Source of the DNA: CAWFZT01 sp963820415
GTDB lineage: Bacteria > Chloroflexota > Anaerolineae > Anaerolineales > Anaerolineaceae
NCBI GenBank assembly: GCA_963820415.1
Contig: CAWFZT010000008.1
Location: forward strand, 434,001-498,000
Length of the DNA stretch: 64,000 bases
Reading direction: 5' to 3'
The position numbers were made by a program, and so were the translations under genes. The notes beneath the pieces were generated by a model. The model worked only from the letters and a program-made list of their open reading frames with translations. It was not told the origin of the DNA and ran no database searches. This document shows, piece by piece, positions 1 to 8,166 of this stretch. Within the stretch, counting starts at the first letter, position 1. Every line of letters begins with the position of its first letter.

Positions 1-1
1 C

Positions 2-379
2 AACCGCCCGACCATCTTTTACGAGCTGGACGCCACCGACCCGTCCAAGCCATACACCGCCGGCCCAACTACCTTCATCGACCAGTTGATCCAGATCGCC
101 GGCGGCGTCAACATCGCCGGCAGCCTGAGCACTGCCTGGCCGCAAATCAGCCTGGAAGAGATCCTGGTCAAAAACCCCGATATGATCCTCTTGGGTGACG
201 CAGCTTACGGCAATTCGCCCGCCCAGGTCAAGCAGCGCGTTGGGTGGACCGACCTCAAAGCCGTCAAGGATAATAATATCCAGGTCTTCGACGATAACCT
301 GGTCAGCCGCCCTGGCCCGCGCCTGGTAGACGGCCTGGAGATCCTGACCAAACTGATCCATCCAGAGCTGTTCAAATAA
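2..379 (+). CDS. ABC transporter substrate-binding protein, iron-siderophore/cobalamin type (C-terminal part)
   Basis: The reading frame is open from the window edge, so the start lies outside. About 125 residues of the C-terminal lobe of a BtuF/FepB-type (helical backbone) metal-complex binding protein are present. Seen are a GPTTFIDQLI stretch, then an IAGGVNIAG segment and a 'SLEEILVKNPDMILLGD' region, which are typical of the lobe that closes over corrinoid or ferric-siderophore ligands outside the membrane. It ends 6 bases before a permease gene and an ATPase gene, which completes a classic binding protein-permease-ATPase operon. The ligand (heme, cobalamin or siderophore) cannot be told from this fragment. 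Family assignment is firm. Confidence 0.85.
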   Translation, partial: NRPTIFYELDATDPSKPYTAGPTTFIDQLIQIAGGVNIAGSLSTAWPQISLEEILVKNPDMILLGDAAYGNSPAQVKQRVGWTDLKAVKDNNIQVFDDNLVSRPGPRLVDGLEILTKLIHPELFK

Positions 380-385
380 ACCCCC

Positions 386-1421
386 TTGATAAAAAACACT
401 GCCCGTCCTTACCTGATCTCTTTTCTTATCCTGGTAGGCGCCTTGCTGCTCAGCGTAGCGGTTGGCAGTGTTTTTATCCCCCCACTGACCCTGTTCAAAC
501 TCTTCATCGATGGTGTAGCCCCGGGCGCCCGGCCGCTGGCCGAAGACAACGCCACCCTTTCAACCATCCTGTTCAACCTGCGCTTGCCGCGCACGGCCCT
601 GGTCGCCATGACCGGAGCGGCCCTGGCAGGCAGCGGGACTGCGTACCAGGGACTGTTCCGTAACCCGCTGGCGGACCCCTACCTGATCGGGGTGGCCTCG
701 GGCGCCGGCCTGGGGGCCGTCCTGGCGATGAGCGCCAACTGGCCGTATACCTCCCTGGGCATGCTGGGCGTGCCCCTGGCGGCTTTTATCGGGGCGGTTC
801 TGACCGTGGGAGCCGTCTACCAGTTCAGCGCGCGTACGCCGCACCATCCCCACCACGAACCTGATCCTGGCTGGTGTGGCGGTCAGCTCGTTTGCCACCG
901 CCATCACCTCTTTTTTAATGATCAACTCGACCGGGGAAATGCGCCGGGCGCTGGTCTGGCTGCTGGGTGGCTCGACCATGACCGGCTGGCAGCCGGTGGT
1001 CGCTTTGCTGCCTTACATCACGCTGGGCCTGGGTACCCTGGTCACTATGGGGCATGCCCTGAACGTCCTGCAGTTCGGCGACGAGCAGGCTCAACAGCTT
1101 GGGCTGCCGGTGCAGCGCGTGCGCGTGACCATCATTCTGGCGGCTTCCCTGACCACCGCGGCCGCCGTCTCGTTCTCTGGAGTGATCGGCTTTATCGGGT
1201 TGATCGTTCCCCACCTGGTGCGCCTGGTGTGGACCAGCGATTACCGGCACATGCTGCCTCTTTCAATGATCAGCGGCGCCGGGCTGCTGCTGATCGCCGA
1301 CGTGCTGGCGCGGGTAGTCATGGCGCCGCAGGAACTTCCGGTAGGAATCATTACTGCCCTGGCGGGAGCGCCTTTTTTTCTATGGGTGCTGCGCCGGGCC
1401 AAACAGCAGCATTTTTGGTGA
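386..1421 (+). CDS. FecCD/BtuC-family ABC permease, frameshifted
   Basis: Membrane subunit of a metal-chelate/B12 importer, starting at TTG (386) just after the binding-protein stop. The first frame carries the family's N-terminal helices and the signature 'LRLPRTALVAMTGAALAGSG.. YQGLFRNPLADPYLIGV'. Homology then leaves this frame at about 838-843. It resumes one base later in the frame ending at 1421 with 'TIPTTNLILAGVAVSSF' and the C-terminal helices (SFSGVIGFIGLIVPHLVR, the loop that contacts the ATPase). Dropping one base in the acgccgc stretch restores a single protein of about 345 residues, the usual length. I read this as a one-base insertion, either an assembly error or a recent mutation. 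The longer first-frame tail to 1432 is out-of-frame nonsense. Confidence 0.85.
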
Positions 1422-1425
1422 GCCT

Positions 1426-2200
1426 ATGTTAGAAATCAAAAATCTCTGTGTGGGTTACGGCGAGCGGCTGGTTTTACACGGGCTAAACCTGGAACTGCCC
1501 GCCGGGCAAATTCTGGGTGTGATCGGCCCGAACGGGGCCGGCAAATCCACCTTGATCCGCACCCTCAGCGGAATATTGGCGCCCCAATCCGGGCAAGTGC
1601 ACTTTATGGGGCACAACCTGCCGCAGCTCACCCCGACCCAGCGCGCCCGCTTGATCGCCGTGGTCCCGCAGGCCAACCAGCTCCCGCCGGCTTTTACCGC
1701 CTGGGAAACGGTGCTAATGGGGCGCACCGCTCACCTCAACTGGCTGGGACAAACCTCGGCCCACGATGAAGAAATCGTGCGCCAGGCCATGCAGCGCACC
1801 GACACGCTCGAGCTGGCCGACCGGCGCGTAGGAGAGCTGTCCGGCGGTGAACAACAGCGCTTGCTGCTGGCGCGCGCTCTGGCGCAGGCTGCTCCGCTGC
1901 TATCTAATGGACGAGCCCACCGCTCACCTCGATCTCCAATACCAGTACAACCTGCTTCAGCAGGTCAGGGACCTGGTCGACCGGGAACGGCTGGCGGTGA
2001 TGATCGTGCTGCACGACCTCAACCTGGTCTCGCGCTACACCGACCGGGTGGCGCTGCTGGTCAAAGGCGAGCTGCGCGCCCTGGGCAGTCCCAAAGAAGT
2101 GCTCACTGCCGACCTGCTCAGCCAGGCTTACCACACTCCTCTGCAAGTGTTATCATTGGGAAAAAGCGGTCTGCCATACATATTACCGCCGGTTGGGTAA
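1426..2200 (+). CDS. ABC transporter ATP-binding protein (FecE/BtuD type), frameshifted
   Basis: Cytoplasmic ATPase of the same importer, ATG at 1426 four bases after the permease stop. Visible are Walker A GPNGAGKST (about residue 35), a Q-loop (VVPQANQ), the ABC signature LSGGEQQR and, after the break, Walker B ending LMDEPTAHLD and the H-loop VLHDLNL. The break lies at about 1896-1905, inside the Walker B strand. The first frame runs into unrelated Arg/Gly-rich sequence, while the frame one base later continues the family to the stop at 2200. Removing one base gives about 257 residues, normal for FecE. This is the second +1 break within 1.1 kb. If real, the importer is dead; if an error, the operon is intact. 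Confidence 0.85.
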
Positions 2201-2214
2201 CCTTTTGAGGGTGT

Positions 2215-2493
2215 ATGCAAGTCAACCTGTATGCGAATTTTCGACTTCACGCTGGGGTAAAGACTTTTATTCTCGACCTTCCACCTGGCACGAATGTCTA
2301 CCAGGCCGTGCTGCACATCGTCAGCCAGTATCCTCCCTTGAGGAAAGACTGGTTGGATGAAAACGACTGCCTGAACGCCCACGTGCTCGTCTTTGTTGAC
2401 GGCAACGAGGTTGGCAGCCTGGTCAAGGGCCTGGATACCCTTCTCCAGCCGGAGAACGTGCTGGATTTCTTCCCGCCCCTCGCCGGGGGATAG
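2215..2493 (+). CDS. MoaD/ThiS-family ubiquitin-like sulfur carrier protein
   Basis: A 92-residue beta-grasp protein ending in PPLAGG. The terminal Gly-Gly is the residue pair that MoaD/ThiS proteins present for adenylation and thiocarboxylation by MoeB/ThiF-like E1 enzymes. The N-terminus (MQVNLYANFR) and the 'VFVDGNEVGS' turn match the fold, and length is typical. Its partner enzyme is not in the window, so molybdopterin, thiamin or another sulfur transfer route cannot be chosen. It sits 15 bases after the transporter ATPase on the same strand and may be co-transcribed with it. Start ATG at 2215 is preceded by a weak gaggg ribosome site. Confidence 0.85.
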   Translation: MQVNLYANFRLHAGVKTFILDLPPGTNVYQAVLHIVSQYPPLRKDWLDENDCLNAHVLVFVDGNEVGSLVKGLDTLLQPENVLDFFPPLAGG

Positions 2494-2531
2494 ATATTTC
2501 TCTGATCCTCAATATGATCTGGTATTTTATC

Positions 2532-2698
2532 TGTCATTGCGAGGAGTGATCGCCATCAAAACCTTAATTTATCACTCCTCAAAACGACGAAGCAATCTCA
2601 TACCCGGCAAGAAACTGCCTTTGGACGCGGAGATTGCTTCACCCCCTTCTTTATGAACTTAGTACATCTACTTTCCAGTGCGGGGGTTCGCAATGACA
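2532..2698 (+). repeat. Dispersed inverted-repeat element (TGTCATTGCGA ... TCGCAATGACA)
   Basis: This fills most of the 312-base gap between the carrier gene and the desaturase gene. Outer arms TGTCATTGCGA (2532) and TCGCAATGACA (2688) are reverse complements. An inner pair, GAAGCAATCTC (about 2588) and GAGATTGCTTC (about 2630), also pairs. Related sequence recurs at 18519-18588, 20821-20890 and 43034-43147, always in intergenic DNA. Short repeats built on TCATTGCGAG..GAAGCAATCTC are known from many bacterial genomes and behave like non-autonomous hairpin elements. No coding capacity was seen. Confidence 0.7.
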
Positions 2699-2805
2699 TT
2701 TCGACTCTCAAGCGCCTTTGTCTTTTTTGTGCTCGCACTTGTTCGGATGCGCTGAAGAGCGTGGTTTGAGCTCTTTCTTTTCCCTCTGACCTCTGCTTTG
2801 TGCTC

Positions 2806-4446
2806 TCACCCCGTCGGGTGCGCTGAAGAGTGTGCGGTGAGTTTCTTTCCTAAAGCCATCAACAGGAAAAGGCGCGACTTCAACCACTTATCAAGGCGCG
2901 AGGCGGCTTTTTCATCCTGGGGAGCGTAGGCCGCATCGCCCAGGATCAGGTACAGCACCCGCTCTACCCCATGCGGGATGATATCACCGGCCATACCGTA
3001 GCCAATGCAATCGTAGCCGACCAGGAAAAGGTTCTCGATGGGCGATTTGGGGTCCAGCCGCTCAACGCCACTCTGGCCTTTACGATGCGCCATTTCGGCC
3101 GTCCAGGCGCCGCTGAAGAACATAGGGAACTGCAGGTCGACCACCTCGTCATAGTCGGGGAAAATGTCGCGTAGTTGGGCCAGCACCAGCTCCAACTCTT
3201 TGCGCCGGTCGTAAGGCGGTTTCATTACCCAGAAAACGTCCAGCATATGCATGCCCTGCGGCGCCAGGCCAGGATCGAAAAACGTGGGAGCGTAGCAGTT
3301 CAGCGTGCGCTCCCAACCCATACTGTGTAATAAAGAGTGCTCTTTGTCCAGCAGGTCTTTTTTAGTGCCCAGGATCATAGCCGCCACGTCCGCCGGTACA
3401 GCCGAGCGAAGGCGGGCCAGATAGTCCGCCGGCAGGTTCTCTTCTCCGACCAGCCTGACCAGGCGGTTCAGCCCGGCGTTGTGGATTATGATCCCGGCTT
3501 TGAGCACGCGCCCGTCCACCAGCCTGACCCCCACCGCCCGGCCTTTTTCCACTAAGATGGCGTCCACGCGCGTGCGCAAAGCGATCTCCCCACCGTGTTG
3601 GAGCACTACCTGCTCGACCCCGGCGACAATCGCCGCCGTTCCGCCAATGGCGGTGCCCCAATCTTTCATCTGTTCGATGGAATCGACGATGGCTCGTTTG
3701 GTCTCAATCGCCGGAAAATTATCCACCGTTTGCGAAGCAAAACAATGCGTGATGATCGTCTCAACGTAGCGCATGTACTCATCGTTGCCGGGGAAATAGG
3801 TTTCCACATATTCACGGGTGGTCATTTCAGGCGGATAGATTTTTGCTGGGTCGTACATATCGGCAATCCACCGGTAAACGCGTGCCATGCCCGGGTCGCC
3901 GCCCACCAAAGTGGCCTGGGCTTGGTCCAAAGAGGCGAAGCGCCGCCCATCTTTGGTTACAACCCAGTGCTCGCCGCGCGATTTGACATCATGTATAGTA
4001 ATCCATTGGATATCCGCTCCCAGGCGCGTGCATAGCTTGCCGATGCGACTTTTCGGCCCAGGGCAGGTCCAGGCCGCCGTGCTGATGGCGTAGCCGCGGT
4101 GCATCAGGTGGGTATATTTCCCGCCAACGAAGGCTAACTGCTCCAGGACGAGTACCTTCTTGCCGGCTTTAGCCAACCCGGCGGCAGTCATCAACCCGCC
4201 AATACCGGCGCCAATAACGATGACATCATAGGTTTCTTGCAACACCGCCGTGGCCGTCTGCAGCGTGGGATCGGAAAACACATTATTGGGACATATATAA
4301 AGGCAGTCCCCACAACGAATACACTTTTTCTCATCGATGCGCGGCCAGGCAGTCGCCTCAATTTCCAACTGGATGGCGAACGATGGGCATTCCGCCACGC
4401 AGTATCCACACCCTGTACAACGTAGATTTTCAGTTTTGATTGGCAT
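2806..4446 (-). CDS. CrtI-like FAD-dependent desaturase/oxidoreductase with N-terminal 2x[4Fe-4S] ferredoxin domain
   Basis: 546 residues. The first 55 residues form a bacterial-type ferredoxin with two CxxCxxCxxxC clusters (Cys 10/13/16/20 and 42/45/48/52). They are followed by an FAD-binding Rossmann motif 'VIVIGAGIGGLMTAAGLAKAG' near residue 75 and a C-terminal FAD motif (NLFLVGYDCIGYGMAG). The body resembles phytoene dehydrogenase/carotenoid isomerase proteins. Known family members desaturate, isomerise or saturate polyprenyl chains. Fusion to a ferredoxin implies electron input from low-potential iron-sulfur carriers, which would suit a reductive reaction (inference). Its neighbours on the same strand are a CruF-like protein and a geranylgeranyl-reductase-like protein, supporting an isoprenoid lipid or carotenoid pathway. 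The substrate is unknown. Confidence 0.8.
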   Translation of the reverse strand: MPIKTENLRCTGCGYCVAECPSFAIQLEIEATAWPRIDEKKCIRCGDCLYICPNNVFSDPTLQTATAVLQETYDVIVIGAGIGGLMTAAGLAKAGKKVLVLEQLAFVGGKYTHLMHRGYAISTAAWTCPGPKSRIGKLCTRLGADIQWITIHDVKSRGEHWVVTKDGRRFASLDQAQATLVGGDPGMARVYRWIADMYDPAKIYPPEMTTREYVETYFPGNDEYMRYVETIITHCFASQTVDNFPAIETKRAIVDSIEQMKDWGTAIGGTAAIVAGVEQVVLQHGGEIALRTRVDAILVEKGRAVGVRLVDGRVLKAGIIIHNAGLNRLVRLVGEENLPADYLARLRSAVPADVAAMILGTKKDLLDKEHSLLHSMGWERTLNCYAPTFFDPGLAPQGMHMLDVFWVMKPPYDRRKELELVLAQLRDIFPDYDEVVDLQFPMFFSGAWTAEMAHRKGQSGVERLDPKSPIENLFLVGYDCIGYGMAGDIIPHGVERVLYLILGDAAYAPQDEKAASRLDKWLKSRLFLLMALGKKLTAHSSAHPTG

Positions 4447-4479
4447 GCAGCATCCTATGATTCAGATAGGTAAGACGGT

Positions 4480-5397
4480 TCAACGGCTGGTCTTTACCGG
4501 TCGTTTTTCAATCTCGCCATCCAGCCATCCGGCGCCCAATAGGGTCGATAAACCGCGCTGGATAAGGTTCACGTTGGTCAAAGCAATCACGATGAACGGG
4601 CCCATCGCCAGCAGCCCGATCAGCGCTACCTCAGGCCGCTTCAAAACGGTCAACGTGACCCCAAACGAAGTTAAAAAGAGGGCAGAATACAGCATCAGCG
4701 GCCCGTAGATCGAAAGGTTTAACGAACGGCGCAGGATTGGTTCCCCGTCGACCACCAGCCGGTAAATCATGTTAATCACAAACGCCACCCCTAGCCAGCC
4801 CAGGAAGTTCTGGATGGGCACCCCATTGGCCAAGTAGGGCAGATAATTGCCCCCATGTTCCCACACCCACCAACCCTGGCTGACCGCGATCGGGTCAATC
4901 ATCATATCCCAGGCGGTCGTCGCCAGGGCGCCGGCAACTGCCATCCATAGGTAGGAAGGGAAGCGTTTCAACCAGGAATCGGCATGGTCGACCAGCAGTG
5001 GCGCCAGGATATCCGTAATGGAAAAGGAAGCGTACACGATCGGTTCCCAGGCCAGCGCCGCCAGGAATGGCACGCCAAATAACTGCACGCCTAAAGCAGG
5101 CGTATAGTAGTAATTTCCAAAAATTAGCCCAAAATTGACCCCCAGGGCTTCGGCGGTAAAAGCGACCAGGAAGGAGACCAAGAACATGCCCAGACTGCAC
5201 CTCCAGCCCTTGGTCAGGATCGAATGCCAGACGACGAACACCAGCAGCACTCCAATAAAGCCGATCAGAAAATTCACGCTAAAAGGGATATGCAGGTTGA
5301 ACAAAGCATTGGCCGTTATCAAGCACATCGAGAGAAGCGTAACGGTTGCCAGGAAAATAAACGATACACTATCTTTGTGGTTGTGATTCACGTTCAA
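4480..5397 (-). CDS. Carotenoid biosynthesis integral membrane protein (CruF/DUF422-like)
   Basis: About 305 residues with roughly seven or eight hydrophobic helices. The family signature is visible as 'AFTAEALGVNFGLIFGNYYYT' near residue 83, followed by 'FLAALAWEPIVY' and an acidic/aromatic 'AWDMMIDPIAVSQGWWVWE' segment. Relatives (PF04240) include CruF 1',2'-hydratases and bisanhydrobacterioruberin hydratase, which add water to carotenoid ends in the membrane. The TTG start overlaps the upstream gene's TGA (5394-5397), so the two are translationally coupled. The ferredoxin-desaturase follows 33 bases later. Exact reaction uncertain. Confidence 0.75.
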   Translation of the reverse strand: MNVNHNHKDSVSFIFLATVTLLSMCLITANALFNLHIPFSVNFLIGFIGVLLVFVVWHSILTKGWRCSLGMFLVSFLVAFTAEALGVNFGLIFGNYYYTPALGVQLFGVPFLAALAWEPIVYASFSITDILAPLLVDHADSWLKRFPSYLWMAVAGALATTAWDMMIDPIAVSQGWWVWEHGGNYLPYLANGVPIQNFLGWLGVAFVINMIYRLVVDGEPILRRSLNLSIYGPLMLYSALFLTSFGVTLTVLKRPEVALIGLLAMGPFIVIALTNVNLIQRGLSTLLGAGWLDGEIEKRPVKTSR

Positions 5398-6548
5398 CCT
5401 CCCCGCAGCGATTGCGCCAGGATGACAGGTAATTTCTGAACCAGGGTCTGGTTCGCCTGTCGAAAAGTTATGTCGCCGCGGATAATACCGAAAACAATCT
5501 GCTGCATTAATTGGCTCTTGCTGGTCAACTGCGAGCCGAGGCGCGGAAACTGGTAAATAAGGCGAGCCAACCGCCGCGCATGGCTGAGCTGGCCGACGAT
5601 TTCCAGGTTGATGCGGTTGGTGTAGCTGCTAAGATCGGTCAAATTACCCTTCAAGAAGCGGATAATTTCCTCGGCGGCAATCCTGGCGCTCCGAATGGCA
5701 TAGTAAATGCCTTCTCCCAGCCAGGGATCAGCCAGGTTGGCGGCATCTCCCAACAGCAAAATACGTCCCTTATTCAAAGGAGAAAAAAGCCCTCCCAGGG
5801 GGATAAGCTGACCGCGCAGGCTGAGCGTCTTTCCCTCTTGCAGCACCGGCTGGCTGGCAATGAAGCGCGACAGGGTATCCTTCATACCAATCCCTTTGCC
5901 GGGATAAGCGCGAAAAATCCCTACCGAAAGATGATCGCTCTTGGGGAAAATCCAACCGTAGCCATGCGGAAGCGCCCCAAAGTCGAAGGTGGCAAAATTG
6001 CCCTGGGTTTCAAGGTCTACCACCGGCACGCTGACTTCCGCTTCCAGCGCCAGGCCTACCTGGCGGTGCAGCAGCAGCCCGGCCAGCGAGGCAATAACAC
6101 TGTTGACGCCATCCGCCCCGGCCAGCAGGGTGGCGCGGAAAGCGCCCCGCCTGGTGCGTACCAGGATGCAGTGCGGCTCCTCTTCAACGCCGATCACCTC
6201 CACTCCGTCCAGGAGCTGTACCCCGGCATTGACTGCCTGCTGAACCAAGAAATGATCGAATCGATCGCGCATGACCAGCCAGGCGAAGGGCTGCTCGACT
6301 TCTGTCCTCAACCACTGCTGCCCGTGGAAGGTGACGATCCCGCCCGCCGCCTCGACCTCCACGGTAGGGCGGACGTCAAAAGGCAGGTCACGAATGGCTT
6401 TATACGTCAAGCCTCCTCCGCAAGTTTTATACCTGGGAAGGTTGGCTTTTTCCAGTAGCAGCACCCTCAGCCCGCTCTTGCCTAAAAGGTATGCCAGTAT
6501 CGACCCTGCCGGTCCGGCTCCCACCACAATCGCATCGTAGATCAACAC
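5394..6548 (-). CDS. Geranylgeranyl reductase family flavoprotein
   Basis: 384 residues. An N-terminal FAD-binding motif 'DAIVVGAGPAGSILAYLLG' is followed by 'LPRYKTCGGGLTYKA', the conserved Lys-x-Cys-Gly-Gly loop of the ChlP/archaeal digeranylgeranyl-lipid reductase family. 'ILLLGDAANLADPWLGEGIYYAI' near residue 275 is the second FAD motif. Such enzymes saturate prenyl double bonds of chlorophyll side chains, menaquinone or membrane lipids. GTG start at 6548 follows a ggtgagg ribosome site. It is the first gene of the three-gene minus-strand isoprenoid set and probably acts on the same polyprenyl pool as the two genes after it. Confidence 0.8.
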   Translation of the reverse strand: MLIYDAIVVGAGPAGSILAYLLGKSGLRVLLLEKANLPRYKTCGGGLTYKAIRDLPFDVRPTVEVEAAGGIVTFHGQQWLRTEVEQPFAWLVMRDRFDHFLVQQAVNAGVQLLDGVEVIGVEEEPHCILVRTRRGAFRATLLAGADGVNSVIASLAGLLLHRQVGLALEAEVSVPVVDLETQGNFATFDFGALPHGYGWIFPKSDHLSVGIFRAYPGKGIGMKDTLSRFIASQPVLQEGKTLSLRGQLIPLGGLFSPLNKGRILLLGDAANLADPWLGEGIYYAIRSARIAAEEIIRFLKGNLTDLSSYTNRINLEIVGQLSHARRLARLIYQFPRLGSQLTSKSQLMQQIVFGIIRGDITFRQANQTLVQKLPVILAQSLRGG

Positions 6549-6644
6549 TACCTCACCATGCGCGAGATGCTTCTATTTTATGTCATCCTGGCAAAAATAG
6601 CATAGAAACAAGGTCTTTTTCGTTCATCAATTCGGGTGATTAAC

Positions 6645-6661
6645 GTCATTACTTTGATGAC
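6645..6661 (+). promoter_or_regulatory. Short dyad GTCAT-N7-ATGAC upstream of the cNMP-fold gene
   Basis: A 5-base perfect inverted repeat with a 7-base spacer lies 46 bases upstream of the ATG at 6707, in the 158-base gap between the divergent reductase and cNMP-fold genes. Its spacing resembles half-sites used by CRP/FNR-type regulators, but nothing in the sequence proves binding. Confidence 0.25.
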
Positions 6662-6706
6662 CTTTTCCACTACAAAGAGGAGAGTGGTCTCGTTATCATA
6701 TCTAAA

Positions 6707-7201
6707 ATGTTCATACAGGAACTAAGTCAGGTGCCCATTTTCCGCGGGTTAGGCGAGATGCAGCTAGAATTTCTCGATCCATTTGTTGAACTTTGCCATT
6801 TCTCAAAAAGCCAGGTGATCTTCGACCAGGGTCAGGCTGCTACATATATGTACATTTTGAGGCAGGGTCAGGTTATAATACAGTTTAAGCCTTACGACGC
6901 TCCCCTGCTGACCGTGACGCACGTCGCTCCCGGCGGCGTTTTCGGCTGGTCGGCTGCCCTGGGCCGGGTGGAATACACTTCCGCCGCCATTGCTGCCGTG
7001 GAGAGCGACGCCTATCAACTGCGTGGCGAGGGCCTTTCTCGTATCTGTGACCAGTATCCTGAAACAGGAGTGGTCATCTTGGGACGCCTGGCAAGTGTGA
7101 TCGCCGAACGACTGCAAAGTACGCACGCCCAGATCCTCACGATGCTCAGCCAGGGATTGTACGGAGAAGTTGAGAAGAGGAACAGCGCAAATGGAAAATA
7201 A
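6707..7201 (+). CDS. Cyclic-nucleotide-binding-fold protein without DNA-binding domain
   Basis: 164 residues. The whole protein is a CRP-type beta-barrel: 'IFDQGQAATYMYILRQGQVII' is the strand-turn signature, and 'PGGVFGWSAALGRVEYTSAA' sits where the phosphate-binding cassette lies. A helix follows, but there is no room for the usual winged helix-turn-helix after it. It therefore probably senses a small molecule and signals by protein contact, not by binding DNA. The canonical E..R pair of cAMP binders is not evident (W/S at the position), so the ligand may not be cAMP. Its last codons overlap the NifU-like gene by 11 bases, suggesting coupled expression and a possible redox or Fe-S link. Confidence 0.7.
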   Translation: MFIQELSQVPIFRGLGEMQLEFLDPFVELCHFSKSQVIFDQGQAATYMYILRQGQVIIQFKPYDAPLLTVTHVAPGGVFGWSAALGRVEYTSAAIAAVESDAYQLRGEGLSRICDQYPETGVVILGRLASVIAERLQSTHAQILTMLSQGLYGEVEKRNSANGK

Positions 7202-7439
7202 TAACCTGGAATTTTCAGTCCAAGAGCAGATGAAGGGGCTGATCGAGCAACTGGATGCTTATATTAACACCTACCACGGGGGGACCGTGGAAATGATTTC
7301 TTTCGAAGGGAAAGTGCTCAAAGTTCACCTGGGCGGGGCCTGTTTAGGCTGCCCTCTGTCCCCCTCGACGGTGCACGGCTGGGTGGAAGGCACTGTCCGG
7401 CAGTTCTTCCCGGAAGTTGAAAATGTAGAATCGGTATAG
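7191..7439 (+). CDS. NifU/Nfu C-terminal-domain Fe-S scaffold protein
   Basis: 82 residues from the ATG at 7191, chosen because AGAAGAGG precedes it; a longer TTG start at 7170 has no such site. The sequence matches the Nfu domain: 'GGTVEMISFEGKVLKVHLGGACLGCPLSPSTV', with the CxxC pair that holds a bridging [4Fe-4S] cluster in the dimer, and a C-terminal 'EVENVESV'. It delivers assembled clusters to target proteins in the cytoplasm. It overlaps the end of the cNMP-fold gene. Family call is strong. Confidence 0.85.
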   Translation: MENNNLEFSVQEQMKGLIEQLDAYINTYHGGTVEMISFEGKVLKVHLGGACLGCPLSPSTVHGWVEGTVRQFFPEVENVESV

Positions 7440-7449
7440 ATTGGTGATT

Positions 7450-7839
7450 TTATTCCAAAAACACCTCGACGTGCTCGCCGTCTTCTTCATCGACCACGTC
7501 GACGATCTTGCCAATTTCGCCGGTTTTGATCAACACCATCAACTGATCCATGTCCAGGCCCTCGACCTCCGGTGAAAAACGCGCTCCCATCTTTACCCCG
7601 GCAGTAATCAGGTTGACCGGAAGGCGCACGTTTACCCGTACCTTTCCGCTGTCGGTATCGGTGACGGAGACCCGGAACCAGCGCGCCGCCTGCGTGACTT
7701 TTGGCTGGCTGATAACGCCTTCTGCTTTACTCTTAAGCGGGTCCTGCAGCGCGTCCAGGAGTTGAATTCCCTGGTCGGCGCTGATCTTTCCGTCCTGAAT
7801 CAACCTGAGGATCTTCGCCCTTTCTTCGGAAGTTGCCAT
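7450..7839 (-). CDS. SHOCT-like/YvlB-LiaX N-terminal-type protein
   Basis: 129 residues. The first 35 residues ('ERAKILRLIQDGKISADQGIQLLDAL') match the short helical domain found at the start of YvlB/LiaX-type envelope-stress proteins, which couples to a multimeric partner. The rest (VRVNVRLPVNLITAGVKMGARFSPEVEGLD) resembles the linker segment seen in those proteins; a beta-rich DUF4097 domain is absent. It is the last gene of the minus-strand run beginning at 15325 and lies 9 bases after a small membrane protein, perhaps acting with it at the membrane. Confidence 0.6.
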   Translation of the reverse strand: MATSEERAKILRLIQDGKISADQGIQLLDALQDPLKSKAEGVISQPKVTQAARWFRVSVTDTDSGKVRVNVRLPVNLITAGVKMGARFSPEVEGLDMDQLMVLIKTGEIGKIVDVVDEEDGEHVEVFLE

Positions 7840-7848
7840 CGCTGCTCC

Positions 7849-8166
7849 TTACGCTTTCCGCCGGAGAACGAAAAAGGTACCGGCAACGATCACTAAAACA
7901 AGGATACCTCCCAAGATGGCAATGCCATTCGTCTGGGTGTGATTGGCCAGGATTTCATCCTGGCTGGGAGTATTAACCAGACTGCTGTGGGTGGGCACAA
8001 GGGTGCGCGTCGCTTCAATCCGAGCCGGAATGGATGGCTGGGAATAAGGCGTGTTCCAGGCTGCATTCAACAGGAAAAACACCAGAATAGCCATTAGAGC
8101 CAGGACTCTGCGCTGTGACCTGGGCAAAAAGGCGTTTCGAGGAGAGGAGTGAAGGTTATTTTTCAT
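7849..8166 (-). CDS. Small membrane protein with two transmembrane segments
   Basis: 105 residues, not recognised. A basic N-terminus (RSQRR) precedes a hydrophobic helix (VLALMAILVFFLLNAAW). A polar Thr/Ser-rich stretch of about 45 residues follows, then a second helix ending in RRKA (GIAILGGILVLVIVAGTFFVLRR). The layout predicts a short extracytoplasmic loop with both ends inside. The C-terminus resembles a cell-wall sorting tail (helix plus Arg-Arg-Lys) but lacks an LPxTG motif. Its ATG overlaps the stop of the solute-binding lipoprotein gene (ATGA), so the two are coupled. Confidence 0.5.
   Translation of the reverse strand: MKNNLHSSPRNAFLPRSQRRVLALMAILVFFLLNAAWNTPYSQPSIPARIEATRTLVPTHSSLVNTPSQDEILANHTQTNGIAILGGILVLVIVAGTFFVLRRKA

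Noticed and set aside
386..1432. Single 348-residue reading of the permease frame
   Set aside because: After about residue 150 the sequence turns into an Arg/Gly/His-rich stretch without helices, while the permease continues in the other frame. The tail is a frameshift artefact.
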